Assembly (NCBI RefSeq): GCF_027596085.1
Contig: NC_072455.1
Coordinates: 2,586,850-2,650,849 of the forward strand
Reading direction: 5' to 3'
Length of the DNA: 64,000 nt
DNA from: Anoplopoma fimbria
Lineage: Eukaryota; Chordata; Actinopteri; Perciformes; Anoplopomatidae
Position 1 is the stretch's first letter. Every line of letters starts with the position of its first letter. The position numbers and the translations under genes were made by a program. Under the pieces are notes generated by a model. It was not told the origin of the DNA and did not search any database. It worked only from the letters and a program-made list of their open reading frames with translations. Below are positions 1 through 13,356 of the stretch, one piece after another.

Positions 1-1450
1 CAACTTTTGATTAAAACTCTTGAGTTTGACCCCTTTTTGACCTTTTCTGTCCGCTCAGCCATTAGGCCAAAATGCCCCAAAATATTAGTCAGAGATAATC
101 ATATTAGATTGCTGATAACTTTTGTGAACCTCAGTTCTCTATTTAGTTTACAGATAACTTGATGAATGGGGGGAATTCCCAGCATAATTTGACATTTAAG
201 TGTAATTCACCCGTTTTTTGGCATCGTGGCCCTTTAAATAACAAAAGACAGACCCAGAAGTTTCTCTTAAACTGTTTAACTGAATTCTTTTAATGATGTA
301 GTGTCAGTGTGAATCCCCAGAAACCAAACTTCCTTTTATTAAACATTGAACTTTTCTTCTTACTTTAACACATTTGTCAGGAAGAGATGTCCTCATGGAA
401 TAAGAAATCCTCCAATGTGGTTTTCAGATGACTGACCATTTCTTTATTTCTAATTGAATAAATGTGATACTGCAGAGAAATAATCTGCCAAAAAAATACC
501 AATTCTTGGCAATTTTTTAAAGTAATATGTAACTGAAATATCAGAAATGTTACTTATTCAAAGAATTAATCAAAGTAAATAATCTTAGAATAAAGTAAAT
601 GTAAAGAAATCAAGTACCGTTTATTCTCTTATTTAATTTATTAACACTGATTAACAAAATAGAACACCGTTGCATTAAATATGACCCTTTACATTGAACT
701 CATGTATAACATGTTATTGCATTACTTAAAGTCAATATTTTATAAATATTATTTTAAATTAGCTTGTGAGATTTAGATTCGAGACTTGGTTGCAACTAAT
801 GTGAGTAAATTAAACTGAAACAAATCTCCCAACTCTGTGAACACCTTCCTTTAATAATAACTTATATATTAATAATACATTTAACAATATCTCAAACTGC
901 TGTAGTGAGGAACTGAATATATGTTACACACTTTTTTAAGTCTGCAAACTTATATATGAAATGTATATAAAGTAATTTAATAAAGAAACATTAAAACTAC
1001 ATTGCAAAATGTTTTGTATTGAAAAAAAAAGGGTCATCTGTTCAACCAGAAACCAGAAGTTGTGAATCCAAACGTTGGTCTCAGCTGACCCTTCGTGACC
1101 AAACTGAACTTTGATATTGTTTTGACAGTTGGACTTTGAGACGCCGGCCGGTCACGTGATCTGGATAAACACTCGTGTGTCATCGTCCGAAAGAAAAACC
1201 TGCTAACCTGCCAGGAGAGCTTCAGGAATGAGGAAGTGAGTGTTAGTTTTGTTGTTGTAGTTTTCAGCAGGTTTCAGAGGTCAAAGGGTCAGAAAAACCA
1301 GTAAAACACATAAATGATTATCAACACTTCTGCAGTCATGAGGCTCCGTTACTCCTTTATTCATTCAAGGTTTTATGTAAAGTGTAATTCTATAACTGGG
1401 TTTAATCTGCATCAATAAAAGTGAGAGTTTAAGATTAACTCTTGGAGTAA
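1..1450. other. AT-rich intergenic DNA, no gene seen
   Basis: No open frame here has coding character and no splice-bounded exon was recognised. The stretch lies downstream of the irs4 polyadenylation site. Nothing else is supported. Confidence 0.6.
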
Positions 1451-1640
1451 AAAGTACAATATTTACCTCTGAGATGTAGTAAAAGTACAATATTTACCTC
1501 TGAGATGTAGTACAGTAAAAAGTACAATGTTTACCTCTGAGTTTAAGTAAAGTAAAAGGTACATATACCTCTGAGATGTAGTGGAATAGAAGTATAAAAC
1601 TGCATAAAATGGAAATATTGGAATAAATTACAAATACCTG
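1450..1640. repeat. Short tandem repeat of about 35-50 bp
   Basis: The phrase 'acaatatttacctctgag' recurs with small changes at roughly 1456, 1488, 1523 and 1559, separated by variants of 'atgtagtaaaaagt'. The wording resembles the acceptor-like 'aagtaaaagtac' repeats common in fish genomes; family unknown. Confidence 0.65.
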
Positions 1641-1747
1641 GTAAATGTACTTTCCACCACTAGTTGTATAAATATACATTCTCCTTAATAATACATCAAA
1701 CACACACAAAAACACAAATGAGACCAGAGTGTTTACATGAACACATT

Positions 1748-1753
1748 TTTATT
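1748..1753 (-). promoter_or_regulatory. irs4: Poly(A) signal AATAAA for irs4
   Basis: The minus strand reads AATAAA here. About 45-60 bases further 3' on the minus strand lies a T/GT-rich stretch (about 1690-1715, 'tttgtgtttttgtgtgtg'), the expected downstream element. Cleavage would fall near 1725-1735. This is the best-supported end of the irs4 transcript, though not the only possible one. Confidence 0.6.
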
Positions 1754-4700
1754 GCAATAGCTCTATCGAAAGCAAAAAAGTTTTGATAAATATAAACACT
1801 ATGCCGATGCTCAACTCTCCTCCGAGTACCTCATACCCCCCCGAGAGAGAAAGTAAAGAGAGAAGGAAAATAATGGGGGTGGGTGAGGGTGAGGGGGGGG
1901 GGGGCACCTGCAGAGGCGCCGATCATAACATGAAAAAAAATAAAAGCGACAACTTGAGTTTTTCCGTATTTACAGAAGGAGGATTTTCGTGTTTTTTTTC
2001 TCGTATATAGGACGTACGTCGCTGAAAAATAAAGCACATACGAAGGATACACACCTCCACAGTAGGGTTTTTTTCCAACTCTTTCCTGTAAAGCTAATAA
2101 ACAACAGCATTCAACTCGGAAACTGAAAAAAAAAAAAAAAAAAAACAGGTAAGCCCTCCTTTTGAAATCCTCCAAAGTTTTGGGTGGGGGGTGATGGGGG
2201 GGGGGGGGGGATTCGGACCAGTGCCCGATAGCAGAACATCGTCTTCATCGTCCAACTGTTAACTGTACTACACAGCAGCAAATAAACTGTAATATAGTTA
2301 CAAAAAAATAAACATTAGGCAGAGGTTGTAACCCATTTCTTTATACAAATAACTGCAAAATGCCTATGTACTCTTAAAAAACAAAAAAACAAAATACTAG
2401 CCTTGTATCGCTTCGTTTTTCCGTAAAAACAAGGTTTTTACATCAAAACAACCCCAAAAAATAAGATGATTACCCCCCCCCCCCCTCCTCTCTCTGTAAA
2501 CTAGAATACAAAACAAAAACCAAAAAGATTAGAGGAAGAAGGAAACAAAAGTTTGCATAATGATGCAGTACCCCTAAGTCTTCTCTGCGAGGATTATATA
2601 TATATATGTATTTATATATATTACGTAGGTTCTTTCTCATTTCTCCGCCCCCAGAACAAGAAAAGAAATTCATCAACAGCTGATTTTTTTTTTGTAACAT
2701 TGAGGACAGTTTTTGAGGTTGAATTGTTGCCAAAAATAAACACAGATTTCGTGTAAATTAATTCAGTCATGACACAAAAAAAAGGATAAAACAAAGGGGG
2801 TGAAATTCAACATGAAGGCGATCAGACATGAACGACATTTATCCTTTTTTTTCTCCAAATAATGCTTCAAATAAATTAAGGTGGATTCTTCCCAAAAATT
2901 CCCCCAAAATTTTGCTCTTTTATTTTTTTTGCCGTAGCGTGAAAAAAAAACAAAAAAACAACTCGTCGCTGTAGCAAAGTAAGTAACACAAAATATTAAA
3001 AATAACAAAATAAAATGAAACAAATCTCGGGCCACCGCAGCCTAAATATTCTTAAATTCTTTGTTCGCTCAAAAGGGGAAAAAATATATAAAAATGTTCA
3101 TAATGTTTATATAAGACACGTCACAGGCTTCAAATCTTTTAAGCAGCATTTTTGCGGGATTTCACTTTTAAATCAGATTATTTAAACGTAGATCTGATGA
3201 AGGTCGGAGGTTAGCATAAACATAAAAAGTGGGGTTTCCTGTTCCTGTACTGACCTAACAAAAAAAAAAATCTTTCTTTAATCGTCTCTTTTTAATTTGT
3301 TGTCTGTCGTCAGTACTGTAAGAAAAAGGGAGATGGGACGGAGGGAATGGGTGAGGATGTTTGAAAATTTGCTTCGACTGGAGTGCCACCTGGTCCTGTA
3401 CTAGGACATGGGAAGTTTGGAAAAGTTTTGTTTTGATGTAGTAAACTGCTACTATCAAAGCAAAGAAAAACAACCAGGGCTGTAACCACAGAGAAGGAAT
3501 TTTTTACAATTTTAATAATTGAATAAATCCTTTAAGTCCTTTTTCATGTTTCTTGAAATGTAAGATAGTTTTCACAGTTTTGCATAATTATAAAATGTAA
3601 TATCTTTCTTTGACAGAACATTGTATTTGACAACTTTGAGCTCTTGGAAATGTATGATTCAGAGTTTTCTGGCTCTGTTTTAGACCAAACAATTAATCTA
3701 TTTAAAACGTACAAATTGTCCGATGAGAGACGTAGAACGAAAAATCATCGTGTAGAAAACCGATTGGTGCACATGCTACGACTTTAGCACACAACACGAG
3801 ATCTAGTTGGCGTTTAAACCTGACATGTTTGTTAAGCAGATCTGTAAAAGAGACGATACAGAATTCAGTTTAAGCGGTGAAAAAAACACTTTCAACAAGA
3901 CTGAGTGAAACTTATGGTCATGAACCAAGTCATGAAAGATTTTTGATTTTTTTTTAATCTTGTGCACACAAACTAATCTTTTTTTCAAAGTGCACAAAAT
4001 AAATATTAAAAAATATATATCTTTCAGAGCTTTAGGTCGTCTTTGAGTCGAGCAAAACCAGCTTTTTATGCAACATATTTTAAATAATGAAAGCTGAACG
4101 TCTGTTACTGCAAGTTATGAATCTTTAGCTCATTTAATAAAAATTTCTTTTGGGAACTTCAGTGTCTGAAAGTTGTTTTCTAGTTGTCAGACTTGACTTA
4201 TCATACAGAATGCTGTGTGACTGAAGCATGTGCACCATGAAGCCACCGACCCGAGACGATAAATCAAGATGTTTACAACAGTTTTGGAGTTTTGGATGTG
4301 CAGAGTTCACTGCATCGGTGCAGTTCAGAGGGCCATCGAGTGAGCTGTCAATCAAAGAAGCTACACTGTGAGATCATTCACTGCAGTTAGCCCAAAAAAA
4401 CATCTGAAGCAGATATTAGGAATTATCTAAAGATTCCTCAGCGTTCTTGCTGTGTGGGGCCCAAAAAAAAGAAAAAAGGATGACGACGATGCATCCCATA
4501 CAAAACCTAGCAACAGTGACAGGCCTTCATCCGTCCAAACAAATTTAAAAAAACAACAAGAGTGGGAGGATTTAGAAAAAGAACGGGAAGTCAAAAAAAA
4601 AAAAAAAAGGTGGGATGCAGATTAGATGAGAGAATAATGAACAAAAGAATAATAATAAAAATTGCAATTCTGTGGGCTACGATAGCTGTCAGTCTTTGTG

Positions 4701-4773
4701 TTGTTTTAAGCACATGTTGTGTTGAGTAGAAATGCTAAATAAAGGCGTATCAGTGTTAAAGTGTGAGAGAGAG

Positions 4774-4776
<3 letters not shown>

Positions 4777-4857
<81 letters not shown>

Positions 4858-4978
4858 GTTGCAGCAGGGCAAGTATGACCAGAGCGCTGCACCTGGGCCT
4901 GCAGCTCAGGTTACTGGAAACCTCTTTACGTCACCCAGAGCCGGTGACGAACACCCCAGCATGCATATATACGTGTGT

Positions 4979-5016
<38 letters not shown>

Positions 5017-5326
5017 ATGTGTGTGCGTCATCAAGAGCCGCTGACAAAGCGCCCAAATGGGAGCACACTGGAGTTACCGTCGCCTAAATAGGGCTGTGTG
5101 ACAGACAGACTGTGTGTGTTATGAGAGCGGGCCGCATGACCGCGACATGCATCTCTTCATGACATCTGCGTGTGTGTGTGTGCATGCATACGTGTGTGTG
5201 AGTGTGCATGTACACGCTTCACTTGCAGAGATTTTCATGTGTGCGTCTGCGTCAGTCTTAGTGTTTGCATCTCAGTGTCAATGTCTGTACTTTGTGCTTT
5301 TGAAGCCTTCACAGCATTGTGATTAT

Positions 5327-5408
<82 letters not shown>
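4777..5408. repeat. Cluster of three (GT)n microsatellites
   Basis: Pure or nearly pure GT arrays lie at 4777-4853, 4973-5027 (with a few interruptions) and 5330-5408, separated by unique sequence. All lie inside the inferred irs4 3' UTR, where the transcript would carry CA-repeats. Confidence 0.95.
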
Positions 5409-5409
<1 letters not shown>

Positions 5410-5524
5410 TCCCTCTCCCTCGCTAACCTGAACTGTGCGACGGACCTTGTGAGGTAAAACTGTAAAAGAGAACACGAGCTTCCGAAACCTCTACAAGCTA
5501 CTTTCATTATTATTTTTTCATTTT

Positions 5525-5874
5525 TTTAAAGGGATAGTTCGCTGTTTTCTTCTATAGTTCATCATAATTAATTCAAATCTTGCTGGATTTAATTGGCTGC
5601 CTGGACCGAGTATGACATCAATGAGCACTGCAACTCCACGCTGGAAAGTTGAGTGTATTCAAAACTTTTATGAGCGTCTAAAAAAACGCTTGTTTGCCTC
5701 TTTCTCCGGGTGAAAGAGCTAAAGAGAAAAAGAGATCTTCAACTAAAAGCGTTCAGATCGGTTGCACAAAACAGTCGGATCGCTCTGGAAACACACTACT
5801 GTGGTATCAGTCTTTTCATTTAACTCTCGACAAGAAAGCCATTACCTTAAAAAATGTTGAACTATCCCTTTAAA
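5525..5874. mobile_element. MITE-like element with terminal inverted repeats
   Basis: The left end reads TTTAAAGGGATAGTTC and the right end reads its inverse, GAACTATCCCTTTAAA, about 350 bp apart. There is no coding capacity. A second right end of the same type occurs near 28531-28549. The structure is that of a non-autonomous DNA transposon; superfamily not determined. Confidence 0.75.
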
Positions 5875-6758
5875 ACACAGCTGTTATCTGCTGTTATCTG
5901 CAGAGTAACTTGCAGAGGAGACGTCGCCCCGCGGAGTAAAGCAAACGACAGAAATGTATCGGAATATTTGTACCTTTTTGCAACGAATAAATAACAATAT
6001 GTGCTACAGAACATGTTTGTTGTTTTGATACTGGCACGACACCATAGCTCCGTTTTCCCTCCCAGTTTAGTTTTTGAACTGGCACGCTGACCGGTAAGGG
6101 AACGAGCTCGGTACTCGTTTAATGCCACTTGTACCGTTTCTTTAAGGGAGTAATCCATTCAAAAATAATGATAATAAAAATACATTCTGTACTACAACTG
6201 TGTCCACAATGTGTAATAACTGTTCGGTACCGTGTTGAGGAAGGGTAATGCATGGGGGTGGGGGGGGGGGGTAAAAAATATAATAATAAAAAGATAAAAA
6301 ATAATATTTTAAATTCAACGCAACATGAAAAAATGTCTTTTTTGTACCGTAATGCCTTTGCTTCGTATCCAGCCTCCCTTTTTAATACCGTATGGAGAAG
6401 TAGAACCACCTGATAACGAGACTCAACCGGACTCCACTGACCGACGTCTGTTGGAAAAAAGAGCAGCGCACACTGGCAGCATCCAATATGATTAAAAAAA
6501 AAAGAAACAGGACAAAGATATGCATATAAAAACACAAAAAAAAATGATAAGATGAGATACACTTATAAAAATCTGCAAGCGTTTTTGTCATCTGTTGTTG
6601 TTGTTGTTGTTGTTTTTCTGCATCAGTCTGAAGAGGTCAGAGGTCAGCAGCAGTGGCGGAGGGTTTGGGGGGTGAGGAGGCCAAAAAAGGTCACAGGCAG
6701 AGTCAAGTGAGAGATGAGGAAGAGGAGGAGGAGGACGAAGGTGGGGAACCTCGATCGC

Positions 6759-6763
6759 TCAGT
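6759..6763 (-). CDS. irs4: irs4 terminal coding exon (five bases)
   Basis: The giant exon ends in phase 1 with a lone G after ...ACC AAG. On the minus strand a pyrimidine-rich tract 'tctctcttctctcag' ends at 6764 and is followed by AC TGA. Joining gives GAC TGA, so the protein ends Lys-Asp. From memory, human IRS2 ends Lys-Glu, which fits a conserved split last codon. The downstream part of this exon is the 3' UTR. Confidence 0.75.
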
Positions 6764-8547
6764 CTGAGAGAAGAGAGAGAAAACAGAAAACATTACAGAG
6801 GTTAGTTGAGCTTCAAAAGTCTTAAAACATCAAAGCACAAACATCAGGTTAAGGAGGTTTTTAATGCACATATTTGATAATATAACGACTGATATTAAGA
6901 TAAAATAATCCTTTATTTGTGGGAAATATGAAGGATGACAGCAGCAAAGTGCAACAAGAAAAAAGTACAATAAATAATCAAACAGTAAAGGTGTAATAAA
7001 TAAGTAAATTATAAAAAAGCTAAAAATATAATATAATATAACAATATAATATAGTATAACATAATATAATAAATGTTTTTATAAAACAAAAAATAAATAA
7101 AAACAAGAATCAGCTCTCAGCCTTTCTGAAGTCAAGGTTATTAAAGCAGCAACCAGGTGTCAGATTAGAAGCAAATTTCTAATATAGTAGTTATGGAAAA
7201 TGGCGACCACAGCGCCGTGAAATACATAAATACAGCGAGGGAAAAAAAAGCCAGAGAGAATCTGTGGTCAACTTTCACCCACTTAACCCTTGTTTGGATG
7301 GGGAATGATCCATTCATCAACCACAAGGGACAAATTCTACTTAGCATGAATTTTTAAATAAATGAAAAACATCTTCTATCATTATTTTCATAACTTATTC
7401 AAACTTATTTGAATAAACGTCTACAATCGTAATTTCTCCTGAAACACTGTACATATGACTTTTTTTTTTTTTAAAAAGGGCCTCAAACTGCTTTAAATGT
7501 ATTAATTATGATGCTTAGATATATAAAATATGTAATTATATTACTATTTTAACTGTACCCTGAAATAACTTACAAAAAGGCCCCTAAAGCACTTAAATAA
7601 TTATATGAAAGTCAACTGTATATTAGTTAATGTGTACTTCTACTTTGTAGTACTATGTTTACATGACAAATACATGTTACTAGTCACAAAGCAGATTCAG
7701 ATTTGACTCACAAAATGTTAAAATGAGTGAGTAGGAGTATATAAGTAAAGTCTAATTTAATTTGATCTTTCACTCTTCACTTGAATTGAAAATTTGAAAC
7801 AGAGCTGTAATGCAAGCAATACCTTTACTTCAAAGTAAAACATGTATGTAGTAAAATACATTGAATGCAGCTGTGCAGAGTTCAAGAACGTCATAAAAAG
7901 AACAAAACAAGTTTTGTATTTGACAAACTCATAAGGTCATATTTGATTAATTTAGAGGTATTTTTACCGCTTTAATCCTTCAAACTCTAAACATTTTCAT
8001 CTGCTGAACCCTTTAAAGTTTAAGAGGTGAATTATCCTCAAACTGATTTATTGTTCAATTCATGTTATTGCCTTTTTTTTCCCTTTATGTCATGTGACAG
8101 TAAAGTTTTGGTCTTACAGGGGAAAAAATGATTTTGAAGAGCATTTTGACAGTTGAATTAAACCATAATGAATATTAACTTAAAAATACAGCTGCAAAAA
8201 AAAAGAAAAAAGCATTCAGAGAAATGAAAGTTTTTGTGGTGAATGAGAAAAAGTTGTTTTGTCCGATGTGACCCTTCACACACAGAGAGAAACTGGAATG
8301 TTGCCGGTTCAGTGGAAGTGGTTTTGGACAATATTAGTTGTTTTGGGGCGTTTTGAAGCCAAGAGCTGTCGTCTAATTCTGACTGTCTGGCTTTGGACAC
8401 AAACATGAACTTTATGCCCTGAATGAACTAAAGTTAAATATATAAAACAACAAAAAAGACATTAAGGAGATGCGAAGCGGAGTCTGAGTAACGAACAATC
8501 AGCACAAAGTTCACAAAACTGTTATTTAACACAGCAGTAATATTCCC

Positions 8548-8935
8548 TCCAAAAACACGCCAGTGGGATGGAAAAGCATGTTTTCTTTAAACAATCGCCA
8601 AAACATCGTTTATTATAGTCAAAAGCTGTAAAAGCAGCCATTAGTCCTTGAACACATCATGTGTGACAAACGCTTCTGTTAGAAAACGTCACCAAAACAA
8701 AGCTTAAAATTGTGATATTTCATGAAAAACATTTTATTCTACATGTCTCATTTTAAAATTTTGCCCCGAATAAACCGTTTGCTTTAACCGGATTCTGTAA
8801 AATACATTAAATTCTGAGCTCTTCAGTGAAACTATGAAGCCATGACTGATTCATCTGAGACCAACAGTCACATGACAACAAATCTGTGAAATGTAAAATG
8901 AGACAGGAGCTAAAAACGCAGAGTGTGAAGGATGA
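8548..8935 (+). repeat. Interspersed repeat family R3, copy a
   Basis: It shares with copies near 10940-11075, 14745-15140 (inverted) and 16200-16480 phrases such as 'cattttattctacatgtctc' and 'actatgaagccatgactgat'. It is non-coding. The family is unidentified; all copies lie in the irs4 intron. Confidence 0.8.
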
Positions 8936-9896
8936 TTGTGGATCTTACACTTCATAACAAAAGGTAAAATTAAGAGTCTTAACGAAGTCCGTTGTTTTGT
9001 CAGAACTCTTTTAAAAGAATCGGCTCAGATGTTGGCCGTCTCAGCCTCCTCGCTGTATAAAAAGAAACGTGTTTGCCTGGTAAATAAGTGAGCGTGGCCG
9101 GTAAACTTTGGATCCAGCAGACACACCACAAACATAAAAAAGTCTGTTTCCTGCCCCGCTGTCACGGCCGTGTGTGTGTGTGTGTGGGGGGGGGTTGTTT
9201 TGGTGCAGCCCAGCGGCCCTGAATGACCCCGACGATGGCCGCCGTCCAGCTGGGTTATATCCACCGAGAGCGAGGGCCTTTTGTGCGACGCGACAATGTG
9301 AACGGGATGCTACAATACAGGCGATTTGAGAGGGGGCGGGGGGCACCACACCGCTGGAATGCTGCTGCTCTGTTTGTGACGGGACGGACTCAGCACAGCC
9401 CTATATGACCACAAATGGGGGACATATACAAACCTGGCAACCCAAAAAGGAGATCTTACAACAAGAGGAAAGATCAACACTTCCTGTTACATCGATACAC
9501 TGCAGACTAAAGACAGAAGTCAAACTCAAAACACCAAGAGTTCAACAGGCTGTGATAAAAACAATGATTCAATGTTTACTTGGGGGGAAATATGACGTTG
9601 CAAAACATGTGAAAGCCCGAGAACCACCTGTAGAATCAGCATCCTCTCTTCGAATTTATCATATAGGTTATTTTATTTAAATCAATTGTTTCTCTTTTGG
9701 AATAGTATGTTTTGTAGTAGAGAAATGTAGTTGTACCTAATTAGATATACACATACATAAAACAAAAAATATATATATATTTAGATAGTTATATACTATC
9801 AATTACATTCCGGTTAAATATTTGCATTGTTGAATAACTTGGAGACTTGTGAAGGAGTGACAGGAAATGCAATTTATTTGTCATATCAATAAAGCA

Positions 9897-9925
9897 GAGG
9901 CAGAGAGACAGACAGACAGACAGAC

Positions 9926-9959
<34 letters not shown>

Positions 9960-10447
9960 TTTCAGAAAGTATGACAGTAACAGAAAGACAGACAGGACAA
10001 GAGAGACAGACAGACAGAGAGACAGACAGTCAGAGAGACAGTCAGGAGACAGAGAGACAGACAGAGAGACAGACAGTCAGAGAGACAGAGAGACAGACAG
10101 TCAGAGAGACAGACAGTCAGAGAGACAGACAGTCAGAGAGACAGACAGTCAGAGAGACAGAGAGACAGACAGTCAGAGAGACAGAGAGACAGACAGTCAG
10201 ACAGACAGTCAGAGAGACAGACAGTCAGAGAGACAGACAGTCAGAGAGACAGAGTCAGACAGACAGTCAGAGAGACAGACAGTCAGAGAGACAGAGAGAC
10301 AGACAGTCAGAGAGACAGACAGTCAGAGAGACAGAGAGACAGACAGTCAGAGAGACAGACAGTCAGAGAGACAGACAGACAGAGAGACAGACAGTCAGAG
10401 AGACAGACAGTCAGAGAGACAAGAGAGACAGACAGTCAGAGAGACAG
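9897..10447. repeat. CAGA / GTCAGAGA minisatellite
   Basis: About 550 bp of 'gacagacagtcagagagaca' units of varying order, with perfect (CAGA)n stretches at the left edge. Units differ by insertion or loss of 'gaga' and 'gtca' blocks. The long plus-strand open frame over it (repeating Arg-Gln-Thr and Arg-Glu-Thr) comes from the repeat and is not a gene. Confidence 0.97.
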
Positions 10448-10555
10448 ATGGAGCAGTTTGAGGTCTCTTGGGTTTCTTTGCAATCCAGTTGTGGACTTTG
10501 ATCAAAACAAGTCTCTTAGGACACGAGGCTGACTGACCTCAAGTGACCCCTGTCT

Positions 10556-10676
<121 letters not shown>

Positions 10677-10712
10677 CATGTTGTGTCATTGCAACACAGG
10701 CAGGTGTTTGAG

Positions 10713-10744
<32 letters not shown>

Positions 10745-10939
10745 GTCTGTCTGTCTGTCCCCTTTCACCCAGTTGGGACAATGGATGAAAGGCATCATGG
10801 GAGTGAGCGGCGAGCGTAACGTGTTGACCCGACACGGGCCGGCGTGACGGCGGCGTTTCAAGAGCAGTTCGAGGGATGAAACGATTACAAAAAAAAAAAA
10901 AAAAAAAAAGAAACTGTAAAAACATTCACTATTGTTCGA

Positions 10940-11075
10940 TTTTTCTGGCGGTCCTTGAACACATCGTGTCACAAACTTCTGTCAGAGAAAGAAACCGAAA
11001 CTAAGCGTAGATTTGTGATATTTATTAAAATAATTGTTAAGTACATGTTTGACATTTTGCGTGCAAACATTTCAA
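10940..11075 (+). repeat. Interspersed repeat family R3, partial copy b
   Basis: A degraded fragment matching copy a around 'ccttgaacacatcgtg' and 'tttgtgatatttat'. The right half of the family consensus is missing or too diverged to see. Confidence 0.6.
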
Positions 11076-11823
11076 ATTTGCAAATTCTGAAAAGGTCAGC
11101 AAAATCTGCACTCAAAAATATGAACAAACGTTAACCGTCCTTCTGAACTTGTCTAATAAAGTTATACAACGCCACATTCCAGTAAGTCCAGTGTAACACC
11201 AGTAAAATCCTGTTTTATCACCACCGTACGCCGCAGAGAGACACAAAGTCCTGAGGAAGAAACGGGAGTCCCTGCGTGTTTGAGAGAAACCGGAGACGCC
11301 GGCGGTTGAGTAACGCCGTCGACCACCTGCGACATCGACACCGAGGAGAAACCAAAAACTGGAGCGCACATAGCGGACGCTGTTTTGGATCCAGTCATTA
11401 CTGATGAGACACAACATTTCACCGTGGGGTGCTCACATGCTGCACTCTTTGGTCCTGCAGAGCTACATTGTGATTTTAAAAAAAAGTCCCCTTCAATAAT
11501 AGTTTTTAACGCTCAGAAAAGCTCACAAAAGATAAAACAGCTCTGATGATCTTTTTGTAGAGAATAAATCAAATAAAAACAGGTAGAATTCCTGCAAAGT
11601 GGGGCTGGAAATGATGTTTATTTTCAATATCAGAATGAATTTTCCAGGCTGTAATCATCCAAGCATTCGTCGCTGTACGTACGAAGAATAATGCACCGTT
11701 ATTCGTAGATGTACCATGAAATTATTGATTTAGTAGGTTATCGAAAATGAGATAGTATAAAGACCGTAAAAGCCCACAAAGAACGGAAAGTAAGGGAGGT
11801 GGATGGGTTCTACTAAAAACAAT

Positions 11824-12215
11824 CAACCAAACGTAACTTGTGTACTTCAATAACGGCCACTTTTGTAGTTATTTTAACCCAAACGTCGATCTTTTCCTAA
11901 ACCTAACTAAGTAGTTTTGTTGACTAAACCTAACCAAGTTGCATCCTGTGAAAATAGAAGTTTATTTTGAAAAGATTGTATGCATGTAACGAGCTGAAAT
12001 TGACACGTTTTGCTGGACTTTTGCAGGAAAACTCTTTTTATAGGATATAGTATGAGGATTACGTTGCAATTTGTCACAATAAGAGTTTCCTAAAGCCCCA
12101 GGTGATGCCTTCAAATACCTAATTTAGTCCGACAAACAGTCTAACACCAAAATATATAACGTTTACTATCACACAAGAGAAACAAAAGCAGCAAAATGTC
12201 CACAACTTAGAAGCC
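11824..12215 (+). repeat. Duplicated segment A
   Basis: About 391 bp that recurs in direct orientation at 13355-13746 with only two or three visible differences (for example 'tttattttg' against 'tttattgtg'). A diverged inverted relative lies at about 51990-52330, so A belongs to, or contains, a dispersed family. Confidence 0.95.
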
Positions 12216-13114
12216 GGAACAAAAAAAACCCACGAGGAAATGACTTCAAACCGATGAATCACTTTATTTGAATAACTTGTAAAAAGCAGAAACCCGATCA
12301 CACCGGATCATCTCTAAACTGAAACCCAAACCTCTGGGAAACACCTCCTTAAACTCAGTAACTCATCGACCAATGGGAGCCCCGCTGGGGTTTAGCTCAA
12401 CGGACACCAAACGCTGCCCCGGCTTTATGGCCTCCCGTAGACTCTAGCATGTCTAGCATCGCGGGTTATATTTCATATTTTGCTAATTAGACATCTAAAA
12501 TGTAGCGTCACAGGTGCTCTTTTTCGAGAGTCGTAAACACTTTTGCAGCGACCGTCGGAGCGGCTGAATCGCTTTGTGTGCACGCATGAGGGTTAATAAT
12601 TCTAACATCTGTGGGCATATCTATCTGGTTATTTAAGAGGGAGGGAGAAGGGGGGGGGAGCATGCAACACACAGTGGGTCCTGTTACGAGCATGCCTCCT
12701 CGGACCGGCCCCATAAATTCATGCCCAGTCTGTAAATAGAACCTGTAAATATAGACGGGGAGGAAAGGGCAGCCTCCACCCGGCTCCTCTCACATCTTAC
12801 TCTCGTTTCTCGGAGAGATTACTCGGCCTCGTGCTCCGACTCACCCTTTACCGCCTCATAGCCGCTTTGGTAGGGGGAGGTAGAGGGGAGGAGAAAAGGG
12901 CAAGTTCCCACCGCTGTTACCTACATGTATAAAAACGCCACAACTTCCTCTCCTGACCCCCAATGTGACCTTTCAAACCTGGCGTTCTTTCCCATCATCC
13001 TCTTCTCTTTAAACATTTAAAACATCACCACAACAACTTAACATTAGAGGAGAATTTATTGTTTCCCCATCTATTCCCTTCTTTGTCATTTTTTGCACAT
13101 TAATAATATTTTTA

Positions 13115-13356
13115 TAGTAATTTAATTAAATCTCAGTTTTCAGGCTTTTTTTCTCACAAAAAAAGCATCTACCTCATTAGTTTAGCATTCATATTTTATT
13201 CTAATTTACTCAACAATAGGCTCAAAGATACAAGCTTGTATTAGGACTTTAACGACGCATTGTGCATGAATAAAATCGCAATATCATCATGGTTTTATGA
13301 CCGTTTTGTGCCAATGATATATAATAATAATGTAAAAGCATAACAATGCATGTACA
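13115..13356 (+). repeat. Duplicated segment B
   Basis: About 242 bp that recurs at 13754-14000 with several differences (an extra 'c' pair in the T-run, 'tacaagcttgtatt' against 'taaaaggttctatt', one extra ATA). The A' copy lies exactly between the two. Confidence 0.95.

Larger units (their letters stand above)
1735..6758 (-). other. irs4: Long 3' UTR of irs4 (last exon)
   Basis: The segment follows the TGA at 6759-6761 without any obvious further splice pair and ends at the AATAAA near 1750. It is rich in homopolymer A/T runs, a TTG triplet run near 6595-6613 and three GT arrays (4777-4853, 4973-5027, 5330-5408). A MITE-like element lies inside it at 5525-5874. Long 3' UTRs are usual for IRS genes. 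Extent is inferred, not proven by transcripts. Confidence 0.55.

Noticed and set aside
9897..10447. Possible CRISPR-like array
   Set aside because: There are no unique spacers of constant length between fixed repeats, and this is a vertebrate genome; it is a minisatellite.
9971..10501. 176-codon open frame rich in Arg-Gln-Thr-Asp-Ser
   Set aside because: It is the translation of the CAGA minisatellite; the repeat is open in several frames and has no gene context.
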